Below, piece after piece: positions 48,373-59,559 of a stretch of DNA of 64,000 nucleotides. The position numbers and the translations under genes were made by a program. How positions within the stretch are numbered: position 1 is the first letter of the stretch; each line of letters starts with the position of its first letter. A model generated the notes under the pieces. It was not told the origin of the DNA and ran no database searches. It saw only the letters and a program-made list of their open reading frames with translations. Source of the stretch: Nyssa sinensis (taxonomy: Eukaryota > Streptophyta > Magnoliopsida > Cornales > Nyssaceae); NCBI GenBank assembly GCA_008638375.1, contig CM018041.1, positions 13,376,552 through 13,440,551 of the forward strand, in the 5' to 3' direction.

Positions 48373-48908
48373 TAGGAGTGTCAATTCGTATTATCGTGTC
48401 GTGTTCAGGTTGTGTCAAAGCATACATATTCGAAAATATATGTGAACCCTAACCCGACACTATTAACTAATCGTGTCAAGTTTCAAAACTCAAACCCAAT
48501 CCATTTATTAAACAGGTTACACGTGTTGACACACTTAACCTGTTTATTTTAATTTTTTTATTTTTTAAATAAAAAAATTTACCTATCTTTTAATATGTAT
48601 AGATAATTTTCAAGTTTAGTAATTTTGGATATGAGCCGAATCAAAGTAGAAACCTCTTTTATAAATAAAAAATCTCAAAACTTTGATAAATATTTGATGT
48701 GAGACGAATTACCTTAACTCATAATATATTTTATAATTAAATGTGTTTAGTCGTGTTAAACGGATTGACACTAGTAAAACCCAAATACGACCTGTATATT
48801 AATCGTGTTATACATGTTAACCCGTTTATGACCTAAATCCATTTATACTAAACCCAAACCCGTTAACTTCGTGTCGTGTTCGAGTCGTATTAAAAATTGA
48901 CACCCCTA
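48373..48908. mobile_element. hAT-type non-autonomous element (536 bp)
   Basis: The ends TAGGAGTGTCAATT and, reversed, TAGGGGTGTCAATT match at 13 of 14. CTCTTAGC is repeated exactly at 48365-48372 and 48909-48916. Subterminal cgtgtcgtgttc words also occur inverted near both ends. No coding sequence. Confidence 0.88.
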
Positions 48909-48916
48909 CTCTTAGC

Positions 48917-50560
48917 TCCTCCTAGTTGTGTTTTTTTTTTTTTTTTTTTATGTTTAAAAAGCTAAAACTAAAACCTTTTTCATATATATATATATATATA
49001 TATATTATTTTGCCGTGTTTAATGAACATGAAATGAGCAACTACTTATCAAAGTAGATTTATAAGTAAGTTAAATAATCTTTTATTTTTATTTTTATTTT
49101 TATAATCCAAACATATAACTAAGTGATTGACATCTCATTCCTTCCCTTGAAAGATAAGAAATAAAGTTGTTATGGGTTATCATTCTTGACTATATAAACT
49201 CATTAATTAGGATGCACCAAATACAGGTATGCAATGTATCAACTCGTTAACTTATATGACATATCTTCAAAAGATGATAATAATATGTTTTTCTTCTAAT
49301 ATCCTATATCTATATATATATATATATATTGTAGTATTAATTGTATTTGTCTTCAATAATTTTTTGGTAAATTAGTTTCAAAACAAACTCTTTTTCCATT
49401 CTATTTATATGTTAAAAAACAATGTTTTTTTCTTTCTATATAAGTGCACATATGATACTAGGAATTGATGGTACAATAAATCAAAAATATAAATTAAAAC
49501 CCATTAATGTGCAAATAGACGAAAACTTCACTCAATTATGGTCCTGCCAACGCAAGGTGCTAAGAGGGAATAGATCAAATACAAACCTAAATTTAAATTT
49601 TGACATTATTTACAAATAAAAATGATAGAAAATAAAAGTATATACCTACATATATAGATATTTATATACGTGAATATCATATGGAAATAGATTAATTAGA
49701 TATATAAATATAGAAATATGTATAGATACACATAAAGGGATGTATAAATGCTCTTTTTTTTTTTTTTATTTCGGCATAAATCAAATGCTATTTTGAATTC
49801 TTTACTTATTTAAACATAAAAGCAAAAAAAAAAAAAATTACTTTAAATGTGTTATCAAACCACACCATATATATATATATATATATATATATATCTACAT
49901 GCTTGGAGGAACTAATTTTTGGTAGATTAGTTTCAAAACATACTCTTTTTTTATTTTTTTTGTGTGTAGGAAGCAGTTTTTATTTTAAAAAAAATTCTTT
50001 TTGCATATACAATATAACCCCCAAAAGTATAAATAGACGAACATCATTATCATATTTTAATTTTACAAATATGACGTGGTAGAAATAGATAGATTAGAGA
50101 TAGACTTAATTTTCTGTGATTATTTACAAATAAATACACACACACACACATATATATATATATGAATATTTTCATTTAAATTGAAAATGCTTGTTGCTAA
50201 ATGGAACCTTCTCATGTGTCGGCAAACAAATTACAAAAATGTGGTCATATATATTTATATATGTGTGTGTGTGTATGTATGTATGTATGTATGAGATTTA
50301 GGGCAACAGCACATGGCATTGCACCCTGTTTGGGTGAGCATGGTTCATTTATGTATGTACCCAAATATTGAAAGTGATTAATCTGCCCAAATTGTCTCCA
50401 TTGATTGATTGGGCATATCATATTCAAGTCTCTGTAGCTTTGAATAATTGGAATGCCCCCTAGACATGGACTTTGTTTTCACTCTTCATTTACCTTATTT
50501 TTCTTGCTAAATCATACTTAATTTTGTTTCAATTTTGATATTTAAAAGCACTCCATGTCG
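48917..50560. other. AT-rich intergenic stretch with microsatellites
   Basis: (TA)n runs at about 48982-49004, 49312-49330 and 49866-49893; a (TG)n-(TATG)n run at 50262-50292. The phrase ttggta.attagtttcaaaac occurs twice (about 49363 and 49919), suggesting two related worn repeats. No gene is supported. Confidence 0.6.
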
Positions 50561-50569
50561 TTGGTCCTT

Positions 50570-51430
50570 CACTGTCTCTCTCTCTCTAATCCCACGTGCA
50601 TCACTCATGCAGCTGAATCACACACTCCAATAAGAGTTGGTGTTTCTACCACGCGCTAGCGAGTGAGAGTGGGAATAAGATTTCTCTTCCCGTCTCGTGT
50701 TTGTTGTCACGTAGATATGTGGTTGATGGAGGAAAAGACAGCGTAACCTTCTTTAAACTTTTCATGACAAAATTACCCTTGTACGGCAAGCTTAGCTATT
50801 GATTTTGGCACGGGTATTATGGTAAATAAGCTTGTGAACTATTGATGACGTGGCATTACCCCGGCGCGATGAGCGGGAGGGAACTTCTTACGCAGGGTGC
50901 GAGCATGTTAGAGCCGACGTTGCGTGGGGACCACATACTGCGTTCAGATAGAGCCGGTAAAGATTGACCCGCCAGATTTGCCACGCGGCGTTAATCGAAC
51001 AGATTGATTCAAACAGTGGAACCCACACGTCGAGAATCAGCTGCCTGATTGCCAGTTAGGCAGTGCATGCTCGTTGCTCAGAACATCGTTAGGACAAAGT
51101 CACGTGACTTTGTGTCCGGACTCGAACTTAATTTACTTTGTCTACTTGGACTTGTGGACACTCGCCACGTGGTGTGCTGACTTCTGTGAGACTAAAGTGT
51201 CCATCAAGATTTGTTAATTTACCTTTCAGTCCGGGTATCATTGCGGTGAGTGGGCCCGGCAGAACGATGGCCAGTGGGACCCTTGCACAGCCGTACAGAA
51301 ACAATTCCAGACAAAAAATATGGTCTGAGACCGTATTGTGGGGCATGCTCTGCATCCACAGGGTTGTCCCAACACGAAGCGGCCCAAACATCAACCGACA
51401 AATCGTTAGTGAATTTACTAAAAAGGACTG
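50570..51430. promoter_or_regulatory. GC-richer island with a cluster of ACGT-core (G-box/ABRE-like) motifs
   Basis: Markedly less AT-rich than its surroundings. CACGTG at 50593-50598 and 51101-51106, TGACGTGGCA at 50845-50854, CCACGTGG at 51165-51172, and further ACGT cores near 50708 and 51027. Overlapping frames on both strands at 51128-51439 resemble no known protein. It could be a promoter or enhancer of a gene outside the visible models, or an old insertion. Confidence 0.4.
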
Positions 51431-51439
51431 AACAATCAA

Positions 51440-53962
51440 TGTTTTCGTTTGAGAAAAATTGACACATATATTAAATTGAGGTAAAATATGAACCTTTTTT
51501 AAAATTAAAATAGTGCTCTTTAATTTGAAATTACAAGTTAAAAAAATAAATAGTGCTATTTAATTTGAAATTACAATTCAAATTATAAATTAATTAAACA
51601 TATGACGTAAATTATTACAAATTCATGAATAATTTTTCATGTCTTGTGACTTAACTAAAAATAGGACTCTCTTAAAATGGAGACATAAAATGTGGGACCA
51701 ATCATCAACTACTTTTGCATTTTTTTGTTTCTTCTATTTAGGAGTGCAATTCAGACGTGTTGGGTTCGGACTGACTCATGCATACTACTAATTCAAGTTC
51801 TAATCTGAGCTCGAAATTTAACTTTGAACCCAACAACCCAACCCGAATTCGATTCAAATTAAAATTCTTCATTATCATATTCAACCCGAACTCGACGAAT
51901 TATCAATAATTTAGATTATAAATTCTAATTTTAAGATTTTTTTTTACAATTTCATCAATAAGTTGTATTTTTCCTATTTTGATTGTTCATTAAAACTTCT
52001 AATAACTTGTCTTAGTTTCTCCTTTTAAAATAAAACCAAAAATCGTTAATATAATTCTTTCAATATAATTTAATTTTAATAAATATATATTAAATTTCAA
52101 CAAGGTTTAAAAATTATAAAAAAAAATAATAATGCTTGGAGAGAATTTCTACTAATCAAAAAATGTATAACTAAAGTATAAAAAATATAATATATAAAAT
52201 ATTAAATTTGGGTTCGGATTAACCTCAAGTTTTCAAAGTCTCAATCCAAACTCAATTTTAATTTAGATCCAATATAATTTCTTTTATCCAAGTCCATCTC
52301 CAAGGGTAAAAAATAAAACCTAAGTCCTAAAAAACTAAGATAGGGCTCAACAATGATGGACTCAGCGATTATGTGTTGGGGGAACAAAAAATATATATAA
52401 CAAGAATAATATAGAAGTATTAATATTTTTGAGGGGGATAATTTTTAAGCTATACTAAAATTTTAGTAAATTTGTTTTTCAAAATTTTGAAAAGACGGTG
52501 GCCCCAACTAGCTACCCCCAAAACCACCATTGGGGGTCCGTTTAGTCCGCCTAAATTGTATGCATACTTTTATTAGTATTTGACATTTATGTTTGCATTG
52601 CGTTTATATATCAACATAATTCATATCAAATATCAAAATATTGAAGCATTAAATTACGCTACGCGTTGGAATTTTATGCTAGTCTTTGTTTAGGTTTGAG
52701 TTTGGACAAATGAATCTTCCATGTTTCATTCGAGAAGGAAAAACATTTTGTCTTAAAATTTAAAAATAAAAAAGATGGGTGAACTATTGGAAGCAAGGTG
52801 AAAGATTTTAGACACCATTTGATGTTGGACTTGAATTGATTTTACATAAATGCCATGTGATAGAATAGAAGGGTGTTTTTTTTTTTTGGTTGATATGTGA
52901 CGGCATACTTTGTTTGGTCAATGTCCTTTTCATTGTCCTAACTCCTAATTTTGAGGCCATGATTTTCGTTGAGATATCTACTTCACAATTTTGTTTTTTT
53001 ATATCTTTCATGGCTTGATTGACTCCATATTTTCTAATACAAAAAATTAATTACACTTATTTTTTTTAAGATTATGACAATTATAGAAATTTTTTTTTAT
53101 ACTTTTTAAAATAATACTACCCCTCTTTTGATTTAATGACCTGTAACAGATTCTCTCTTCCCTTCAATTTTCGTTTCTGACACAGACGTTAAATAATGAT
53201 GTAAGCCAAAAAGTAATTTTATATGTACAAATTGCCCTTGTATATGTACACAAACAGATGGGTGGCTTGGGCAATTTTTTATACACAAACAAATGGGTGA
53301 CTTGTGTATATATAGACTCATTATTACGGCATTTTTAAGCCATCTTATACACAAAGGTTGCTAAAATTACGTGGTATTTTTACAAGATATTTTAGATGAG
53401 AATTTTGAAGGTGAAAAAAATCATGAACTTTGTTCATAACTTGAACTAGTCATTTGAGAAAATTAGTCAATCACATTATTGGTGTCAAGACTAATTAATT
53501 AAGAAATTATAAGACTAAGTGTCATACTTTAGTATTCAAAGTAACTAATAAATTAAGAAATTATAAGAATGCAGTAATTCATTTAATTACTGTTACACTT
53601 ATCTCTGCTCAACAACTACTGCTCACGTGAGTGAGAGAAAAGGGGAGAAGGGGCAAACTGGCAAGTGGGGGAGAAGGGACAAACTGGCAAGTGGGAGAAA
53701 ATGGGGCAAGTGTGAAGGAAAAGGGGGAAAGCTGAAGCTGTAAAAAAGGACTCCAAAGTATATATAAGAGTCAATAAATGATTTGATTATACAGAAACCT
53801 TGGCAGCCATTGACGGAGCTAGGAACTCCATTTTTCTCTCACTATTCTCTCTCTACAAGGTAATTTATCTTATATCAATTTTTTTTTTCTGTTTCCATAC
53901 CCATAAATCTATATATATCTATATATATATATATATATACACACTCAATTACATAGGCTCTT

Positions 53963-54002
<40 letters not shown>

Positions 54003-54540
54003 CCTATATACTTTGAAACAGTTTCTATTAGGAGTTGACGATGGTGGTGAGTTACGGTTGAAGACGATAGTGCTGCCGGTAGCTATGGTGTTGCCGGTGG
54101 CCATAATAGTAAGTGTATATATACACAAGCAGATGGGTGGCTTGGGCAATTTTTTTCTTTAGAAACTCGATTTGCATTCAAAATAGAACAAAAAAATCTA
54201 ATCAAAGCCCAATTCAAGAATAATAGACATGAAATGAGGTCAAGAAACAAAGTTAATAACGTGAAAATATGTACATAAATGTTATATATATATATATATA
54301 CACATATATATTCCATTAAATCATAACAGTAACTAGGTATAACTTCCAAACCCACTTCGTCTTCCCCAACAACAATACATCAAAAGTCACACTTCAATGC
54401 TCCATTACAGTATAAGATGGGTTGTGAGAGAGAGGGAGTAATTACAGAGTTAGAAATAAATGAAACGAGGGCATTTATGTCTTTTTACCTCAAGAGATAT
54501 TTTGAATATAATATTATTTTTTTCTATCATGGGTATTTTG
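51440..54540. other. AT-rich intergenic stretch
   Basis: No gene is supported. 51740-52310 looks like a worn DNA transposon (starts taggagtgcaattc, rich in aacccgaactcga words) but I could not find its other end. (TA)n and (CT)n runs lie at 53915-54003 and 54283-54300. The phrase cacaa(g/a)cagatgggtggcttgggcaa occurs twice (about 53250 and 54125), a dispersed or duplicated piece. Confidence 0.5.
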
Positions 54541-54548
54541 GTAACTTA

Positions 54549-55048
54549 CACTATGTTTGGATGGAAGGAGTTGGAAAGAAAGGGAAGGGAAGGAGAAGGA
54601 AGGAGAGCTTATATCATGTTTGTTTTAAAAATTAGGAAAGAAAGGGAGGGAAATAGAGGAAGAGCTTAACCCTTATTTCAGCAATTTTGTTATCCTTCCA
54701 AAAATAGGCGAAAACGGAGAGAAAGGAAAGAAAGATTTAATGAATTTTTGATAATGCCAATATTACCCTTAAAATTATAAAAATCAAAATAAAAATGACA
54801 CCTTTATCCTAAGACATCTAAAGGGTATAATAATAAAATAATATAAAATTATTTCCTTTCTTTTCTCTCCTTTATCATTCCCAAATAAGATGAAATGATT
54901 ATATTAGTCTTTCCTTTCCTTTCCTTTCATTAGTTATCCAAACATAAAGGAGGGATTACTCTCTCCTCTCCTCTCCTCTCATTTCCTTTCCCTCATAACT
55001 AATACTATCGTTTTCTTTCCTTTCTCTTCTATTTATCCAAACGAACTG
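54549..55048. mobile_element. Tourist-like MITE (500 bp)
   Basis: The ends CACTATGTTTGGATG and, reversed, CAGTTCGTTTGGATA form an inverted repeat (11 of 15), and TTA stands on both sides (54546-54548 and 55049-55051). This fits the 3-bp duplication of PIF/Harbinger-derived MITEs. The arms are purine-rich on one side (gggaagggaagga) and pyrimidine-rich on the other. Confidence 0.65.
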
Positions 55049-55780
55049 TTAAGCTTTGCCATTAATGCCGTTATTTCGTGAATTCTGACAGGAGAAATAG
55101 TGTTATTTCAGAAAGTATAGGAAAAGTTTCTGTAATTGTCAGAAACCTAAGAAGAGTTAGGTGTAATTAACCCTAAAAAAAGGGCAAAAAATTGGTATTA
55201 CTAAGATTCACATATGTAAAATTAACTTAAAAGTTGAAATATTTTAGATAGGAAACAATGACATTTTTTTACATTTTTTCTTTGGATGGATTTTCTTTAT
55301 TCTTAAATTTCACAATTTTTATCAAAACCCACTTGAAATAATCCAAATTAATTAGTACATTTGTTTATTTACCAATACATGAGATACTACATTGTCAACA
55401 TAATATATACTGTTTTTTTTTTTTTAAATATATACCAAGAACATTAATATAAATTGAACACAAAATACTCAATCTTAGACTCTGTTTGGAATAACATCTG
55501 GAATAATGTTTAGAGAAAAAACTCCATGAACAAGCTTCTCACGGAATGCTTGAAAAAAACACATACTTAGTATTGAATGGTATCAATTAAACCAACTAAT
55601 ATATTACCAATAGAACAACTCCTTTTGGTTTAATTGGGTGTTAGCAAGGGCGGAATTAGGAAGACAATTAGTGTGAGATTAGAAAATTTTTTAAGAAATG
55701 TTTTTTGAAATGGGCCAAAATTTTAAGAGAAAAATAATAATAAAGATTAGGTTTGGCAAACATTTTGAGAGATAGACTAC
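55049..55780. other. intergenic up to element 2
   Basis: AT-rich. Near 55645 a gggcggaattagg phrase again resembles a worn transposon end, so element 2 inserted into or near an older repeat. Confidence 0.5.
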
Positions 55781-56327
55781 TGATGCTGCACTTTTTGGCC
55801 GATGTGGACTTTGAACTCTACGACCTAAAGAACACTCAAGAAGATGATCAGAGGGCTACCGGATTGGCTCCGGCGGTAGCCGCTCCGATGCTTAAGTCAA
55901 TAAAACTGAATTGAAAGACTGTAATGTAAGCCAAAGAATGAGCCTCAAAATAACAGCGTACCTTAGGGTTTTATTTATAGGCTTTATGATTCCCAAGTTG
56001 ATTAGAATTTGGAGCTGTGAAAGCAAGGATTTGATCATCAGAGAATGGTAGTTACCACGTTGAACACTGCTCTTAAGAGATATCTGTGAGTGGCAGTTTC
56101 CTTGTTGGAGATTGTTTCCTTATCTCTTGCTCGGTAGGGGTTTTAGGCGGTAACAAGGTTTGAACCATAAAGGGCGCTCCAGAGGAGTTTCAGTCTAAGC
56201 ACGAGTTCTAGAGGTTAAGTGTATAAGTATGCTCTGTAGGCTTACCCTGCTATGGATGATCGAGCATAATCAGATCTATAAGCACACGTGTCTTAAGAGG
56301 ATTGGTCTGTCGGCTTGTGGTATATCA
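55781..56327 (-). repeat. element 2, 3' LTR (547 bp)
   Basis: Starts TGATGCTGCACTTTTTGGCC and ends GTGGTATATCA exactly as element 1's LTR, with a shared core (cggcggtagccgctccgatg). Minus-strand TATAAATA near 55970-55977 marks its promoter. The sense-strand purine tract GGGAGGGAGTAGC follows at 56328-56341. Confidence 0.9.
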
Positions 56328-56533
56328 GCTACTCCCTCCCTGAGCCTTAGTTAGGGTTTAACGCGTAACTAGGGCTATGAGCTTCATGAAAAGTCATGCT
56401 TTTTGTCTATTCATTTTCCAAGACGATGGTTTGATGGGTCATTTATTGCGTAGCTGGTGTTTGGGTTTTCGAAGTCATTATTACCCTCAACCGTCATACC
56501 GATTCGGCTTGGGAGGTCCATATTTTGAATACG

Positions 56534-56542
56534 TATATAAAG
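56534..56542 (+). promoter_or_regulatory. TATA box of the antisense gene, element 2
   Basis: TATATAAAG, 216 bp upstream of the start codon at 56758, matching the place of TATAAAAG in element 1. Confidence 0.6.
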
Positions 56543-56757
56543 AGGGGGAAATGACTTATTGCACCTTTCTTCTTCACTCACTTTTACTGTATCAGAAATT
56601 CTGCCATTGCTAAACCAGAACGATTGGTGCATCTCTGAAGTTTGAAGAGTGTCTGTTGCTTGAAGCTTCCATTCCCTTACTTGATTTCAGGTTCGATTTT
56701 TAGTCCCTCTTACTATTCTCCCTTCTTTGCCTCATTTTTTTTTTTTTTATATCAGCC

Positions 56758-58636
56758 ATGCCTGGTTCTGGGTCACCCTCTGGTTCAGGAAGTTCTTCTA
56801 GGACAATTACTCAACTTCAACCTGTAAATATTCCTCCTTCTGGTGATGCTGAAAATAGGTCGGTAGGGTTCTCCTCTAGTCCGGAGGTTAGGATAGTTAA
56901 TGCGTTTGTGGAACCTCTAAATAGGGCTGGAGAGTCCTCTGGTCGACCCACTCGTAGAGAGGAATGTGAGAGTACTATTACTGAGAGTATGTTAGAGGAG
57001 TTGTGGGAGAAGTATAACCTCCCTTCGAATGTCACTTTTAGGGTTCCGGACGCTCTAGATCTCCCACGCGATGTTAAAGTGGGAGAAATTTGTGTTTATT
57101 TGGCTTGGTTTGAAATGGGACTGACACTCCCTCTTCTTGACCTTGTAAAACAATTCTTTTGTTGGTTTAACCTTTGCCTTTCAGACCTCAACCTCAATAG
57201 TTGGAGACATTTGTTAGGTTTTATAGTGCTAGGGCATCAGAACGATGTTGACGTGTCCCTTGAATTGATCCATAACAATATGGATCTAAAATATATGAAG
57301 GCAGAAGGCTTCTTTTACATGTCTTTTGACAGTGGGTTCAGACCCCTTTCCTCTATGCCCTCTTCCAACAAAACTTGGAAGAAGTGGTATTTCTTCATTA
57401 AAGGAGGATGGGAGCGTGAAGACTTCCAAGACCATTTCTCGACATTCCCTCGAACTACTGGGCCAAAGGGTGAGACCCAATTTTTCCTGTAACTGCTTTG
57501 ATTCTGTTTCGTGTATTGACTGCCGAGCTGATCAACTTGTGCTTTTTGTGTAGATAGGAGTGTGTGGAAGAGGTCTATCTTCACTCTCGTGCTCCAAAAT
57601 CAATACCACCAGCTTTTACAAACTAGCAACCGAGACCACTCCGTCATCGTCAATCTTGAAAACTTGATGGCTGCTAAAAACCGCATAGAAGAGCTGACGA
57701 AGGGTGTAATGGCAAGGTGGGAGGTCGAGCCATCTCCAGCAGTGGGGGAGGCTTCTTCCCTAGTAGAACCCCATTTTCAAACGAAAAGGAGGAGGTTAAT
57801 CTCGAACTCTCCTGAACACACCGAAGGGGAGAGGGAGGCCCCCTCCCCTATTTCCATGGTCCCCCCAACCCCAGCGAGCAAAAGGGGCCAGGGGATGTCG
57901 GTGGCAACGGCCCCTCAAGCCTCTGCTGATGCTGTTAATTAGGTAGCAAAAAAGGTCTTCAAGGATTTCTGAGCAAAAGGCTCCCTGAAGCTTAGGCCAC
58001 AGAAGTCAGAGAAGCTTCTCGCTAATCTGGCTTCTCTTCAAGTTAAAGTAAGTTCTTTGGTTTCCCCATCTCTTTTCCCCTTTTTCTAAATACTTGATAC
58101 TAACTTGCTTGTTCTATATACTGCAGACCTTGCATACCCTTTCTGCCCTGACGAAGGTCTTTCCAGCTTCAGAAGAAGTTGACAAGCTTTAGGTGGAGCT
58201 AAATGAGGTTAGGTTTCAGCTCGAAACTGCTAGATCTGCGGCTCAAGAAGCCGATGAGAGACTGAAGGAGACCCAGAACTCTTTGGTAGTCATGGAGTCC
58301 GAGAAGGATCTTCATGTTTTGGAGGCAGAGAGACTTCGGAAGGAGATGGACGACATGCGGTATCTCTATAATCAGAAGCTTGAGGATGCAGTTGAATAGG
58401 CCAAGTTTGAGGCTGAGGCAGAAATGAGGACAGAAGTTGAAGGGATGGCTAATAACCTGATTCTGTTCGGCTTCAATAACTTCCGATCCAAATTCCTTGC
58501 CAAATTTCCTGATTTTGATGTATCCTCAATTGTGCCTCCTGGAGTTGCTCCTCCCGAAGCTGCCGTCCTGAGTGGAGTGGTTAACGTCCCCCCTACAGAA
58601 CCTTCCCTAGTTAATGAGCCTGCCCCCACTGATTAG
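56758..58636 (+). pseudogene. antisense gene of element 2, three exons, several nonsense codons
   Basis: Exons 56758-57469 (712 bp, exactly as in element 1), 57554-58047 and 58127-58636, with GT-AG introns of 84 and 79 bp. Total exon length is a multiple of three. Exon 1 holds EICVYLAWFEMGLTLPLLDL, FFCWFNLCLSDLNLNSWRHL and KAEGFFYMSFDSGFRPL, the same gypsy-type PF04195 domain. Exon 2 is basic and proline-rich; exon 3 is a coiled coil (VVMESEKDLHVLEAERLRKE) with a shorter, less acidic tail than element 1's. In-frame stops at 57940, 57970 (TGG to TGA), 58190 and 58397 break it. The product's function is not known. The matching exon layout shows that both copies descend from a gene that was spliced from the antisense strand. 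Confidence 0.8.
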
Positions 58637-58639
58637 GCT

Positions 58640-59155
58640 TAAAGAATATATATATATATATATATTTTACTATTTTCGAACTTCTAATGTACTGGATCGT
58701 ATTAATGAAACAATCTTTTTCTCAAAGCTTTAAACGTTTTTGTCTTCTTCTTTCGTGTGGATTCCTGGTTGACTAATCGTAGCCTTGAGTTACACTGCTC
58801 TGTAGTATATTAGTCCTTCTAATTTGTGGTTGATGTGGAAGTTGTTGCAGGTAAAGCTATTGCGGAACTCACTGTATATCAGACTAGATCTTCTGCCGTT
58901 GGTAGTTGTCTTCCGAGTTGTATTGCATAAAATGGGAGCAATTTCTAAAGAATCCTGAGGTAGACTGTTCTAACCAAAGGACTTGTAATAATAACTGGGT
59001 ATCGTGTGACAATAGCTCTGATGATCTGGACCTTTGCTTCTAGATCTCCAAGACCAGAACCTATAGATTATCACAGAATTTTGGCTTTTGACTAATAATT
59101 TCGAGTGGTTGATCTTGCGTTTTTGGTTTATGAGGTAACCAAGTAAGCATACGGG
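58640..59155. other. element 2 spacer
   Basis: (TA)n at 58648-58666, then the probable 3' end of the antisense transcript (attaatgaaa near 58703). Otherwise unassigned. Confidence 0.5.
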
Positions 59156-59161
59156 GATACA

Positions 59162-59517
59162 CCAGACTCTGAAGGTCTGTGCATTGGAGATGGACCAGAC
59201 TCTGAAGGTCTGTGCATTAGAGATGGACCAGACTCTGAAGGTCTGTGCATTAGAGATGGACCAGACTCTGAAGGTCTGTGCATTAGAGATGGACCAGACT
59301 CTAAAGGTCTGTGTATTAGGGATGGACCAGACTCTGAAGGTCCGTGTATTAGGGATGGACCAGACTCTGAAGGTCCGTGTATTAGGGATGGACCAGACTC
59401 TGAAGGTCCGTGCATTAAGGATGGACCAGACTCTAAAGGTCCGTGCATTAGAGATGGACTAGACTTTGAAGGTCTGTGCATTAGAGATGGACCAGACTCT
59501 GAAGGTCTGTGCATTAG
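59162..59517. repeat. element 2 tandem array, 33-bp unit, about 10.8 copies
   Basis: A regular 33-bp unit (agactctgaaggtctgtgca then ttagagatggacc) repeated eleven times with few substitutions. Because 33 is a multiple of three, both strands stay open, which yields meaningless long frames. Each unit has AGAC...GTCT inverted arms. Confidence 0.97.
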
Positions 59518-59559
59518 ATCTGAACATTTTATAGAGGTAGTTTAAGGAAAAGAAAACCT

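Noticed and set aside
51128..51439. Frames of about 100 codons on both strands
   Set aside because: Mutually antisense, no recognisable domain; open by composition in a GC-richer patch.
51740..52310. Possible hAT-type element starting taggagtgcaattc
   Set aside because: No matching inverted end or 8-bp duplication found, so not listed as an element.
54417..54669. Two overlapping plus-strand frames of about 70 codons
   Set aside because: They run into the purine-rich arm of a Tourist-like MITE.
59128..59514. Long frames on both strands with 11-residue repeats
   Set aside because: They exist only because the 33-bp tandem unit is a multiple of three; no start context or domain.
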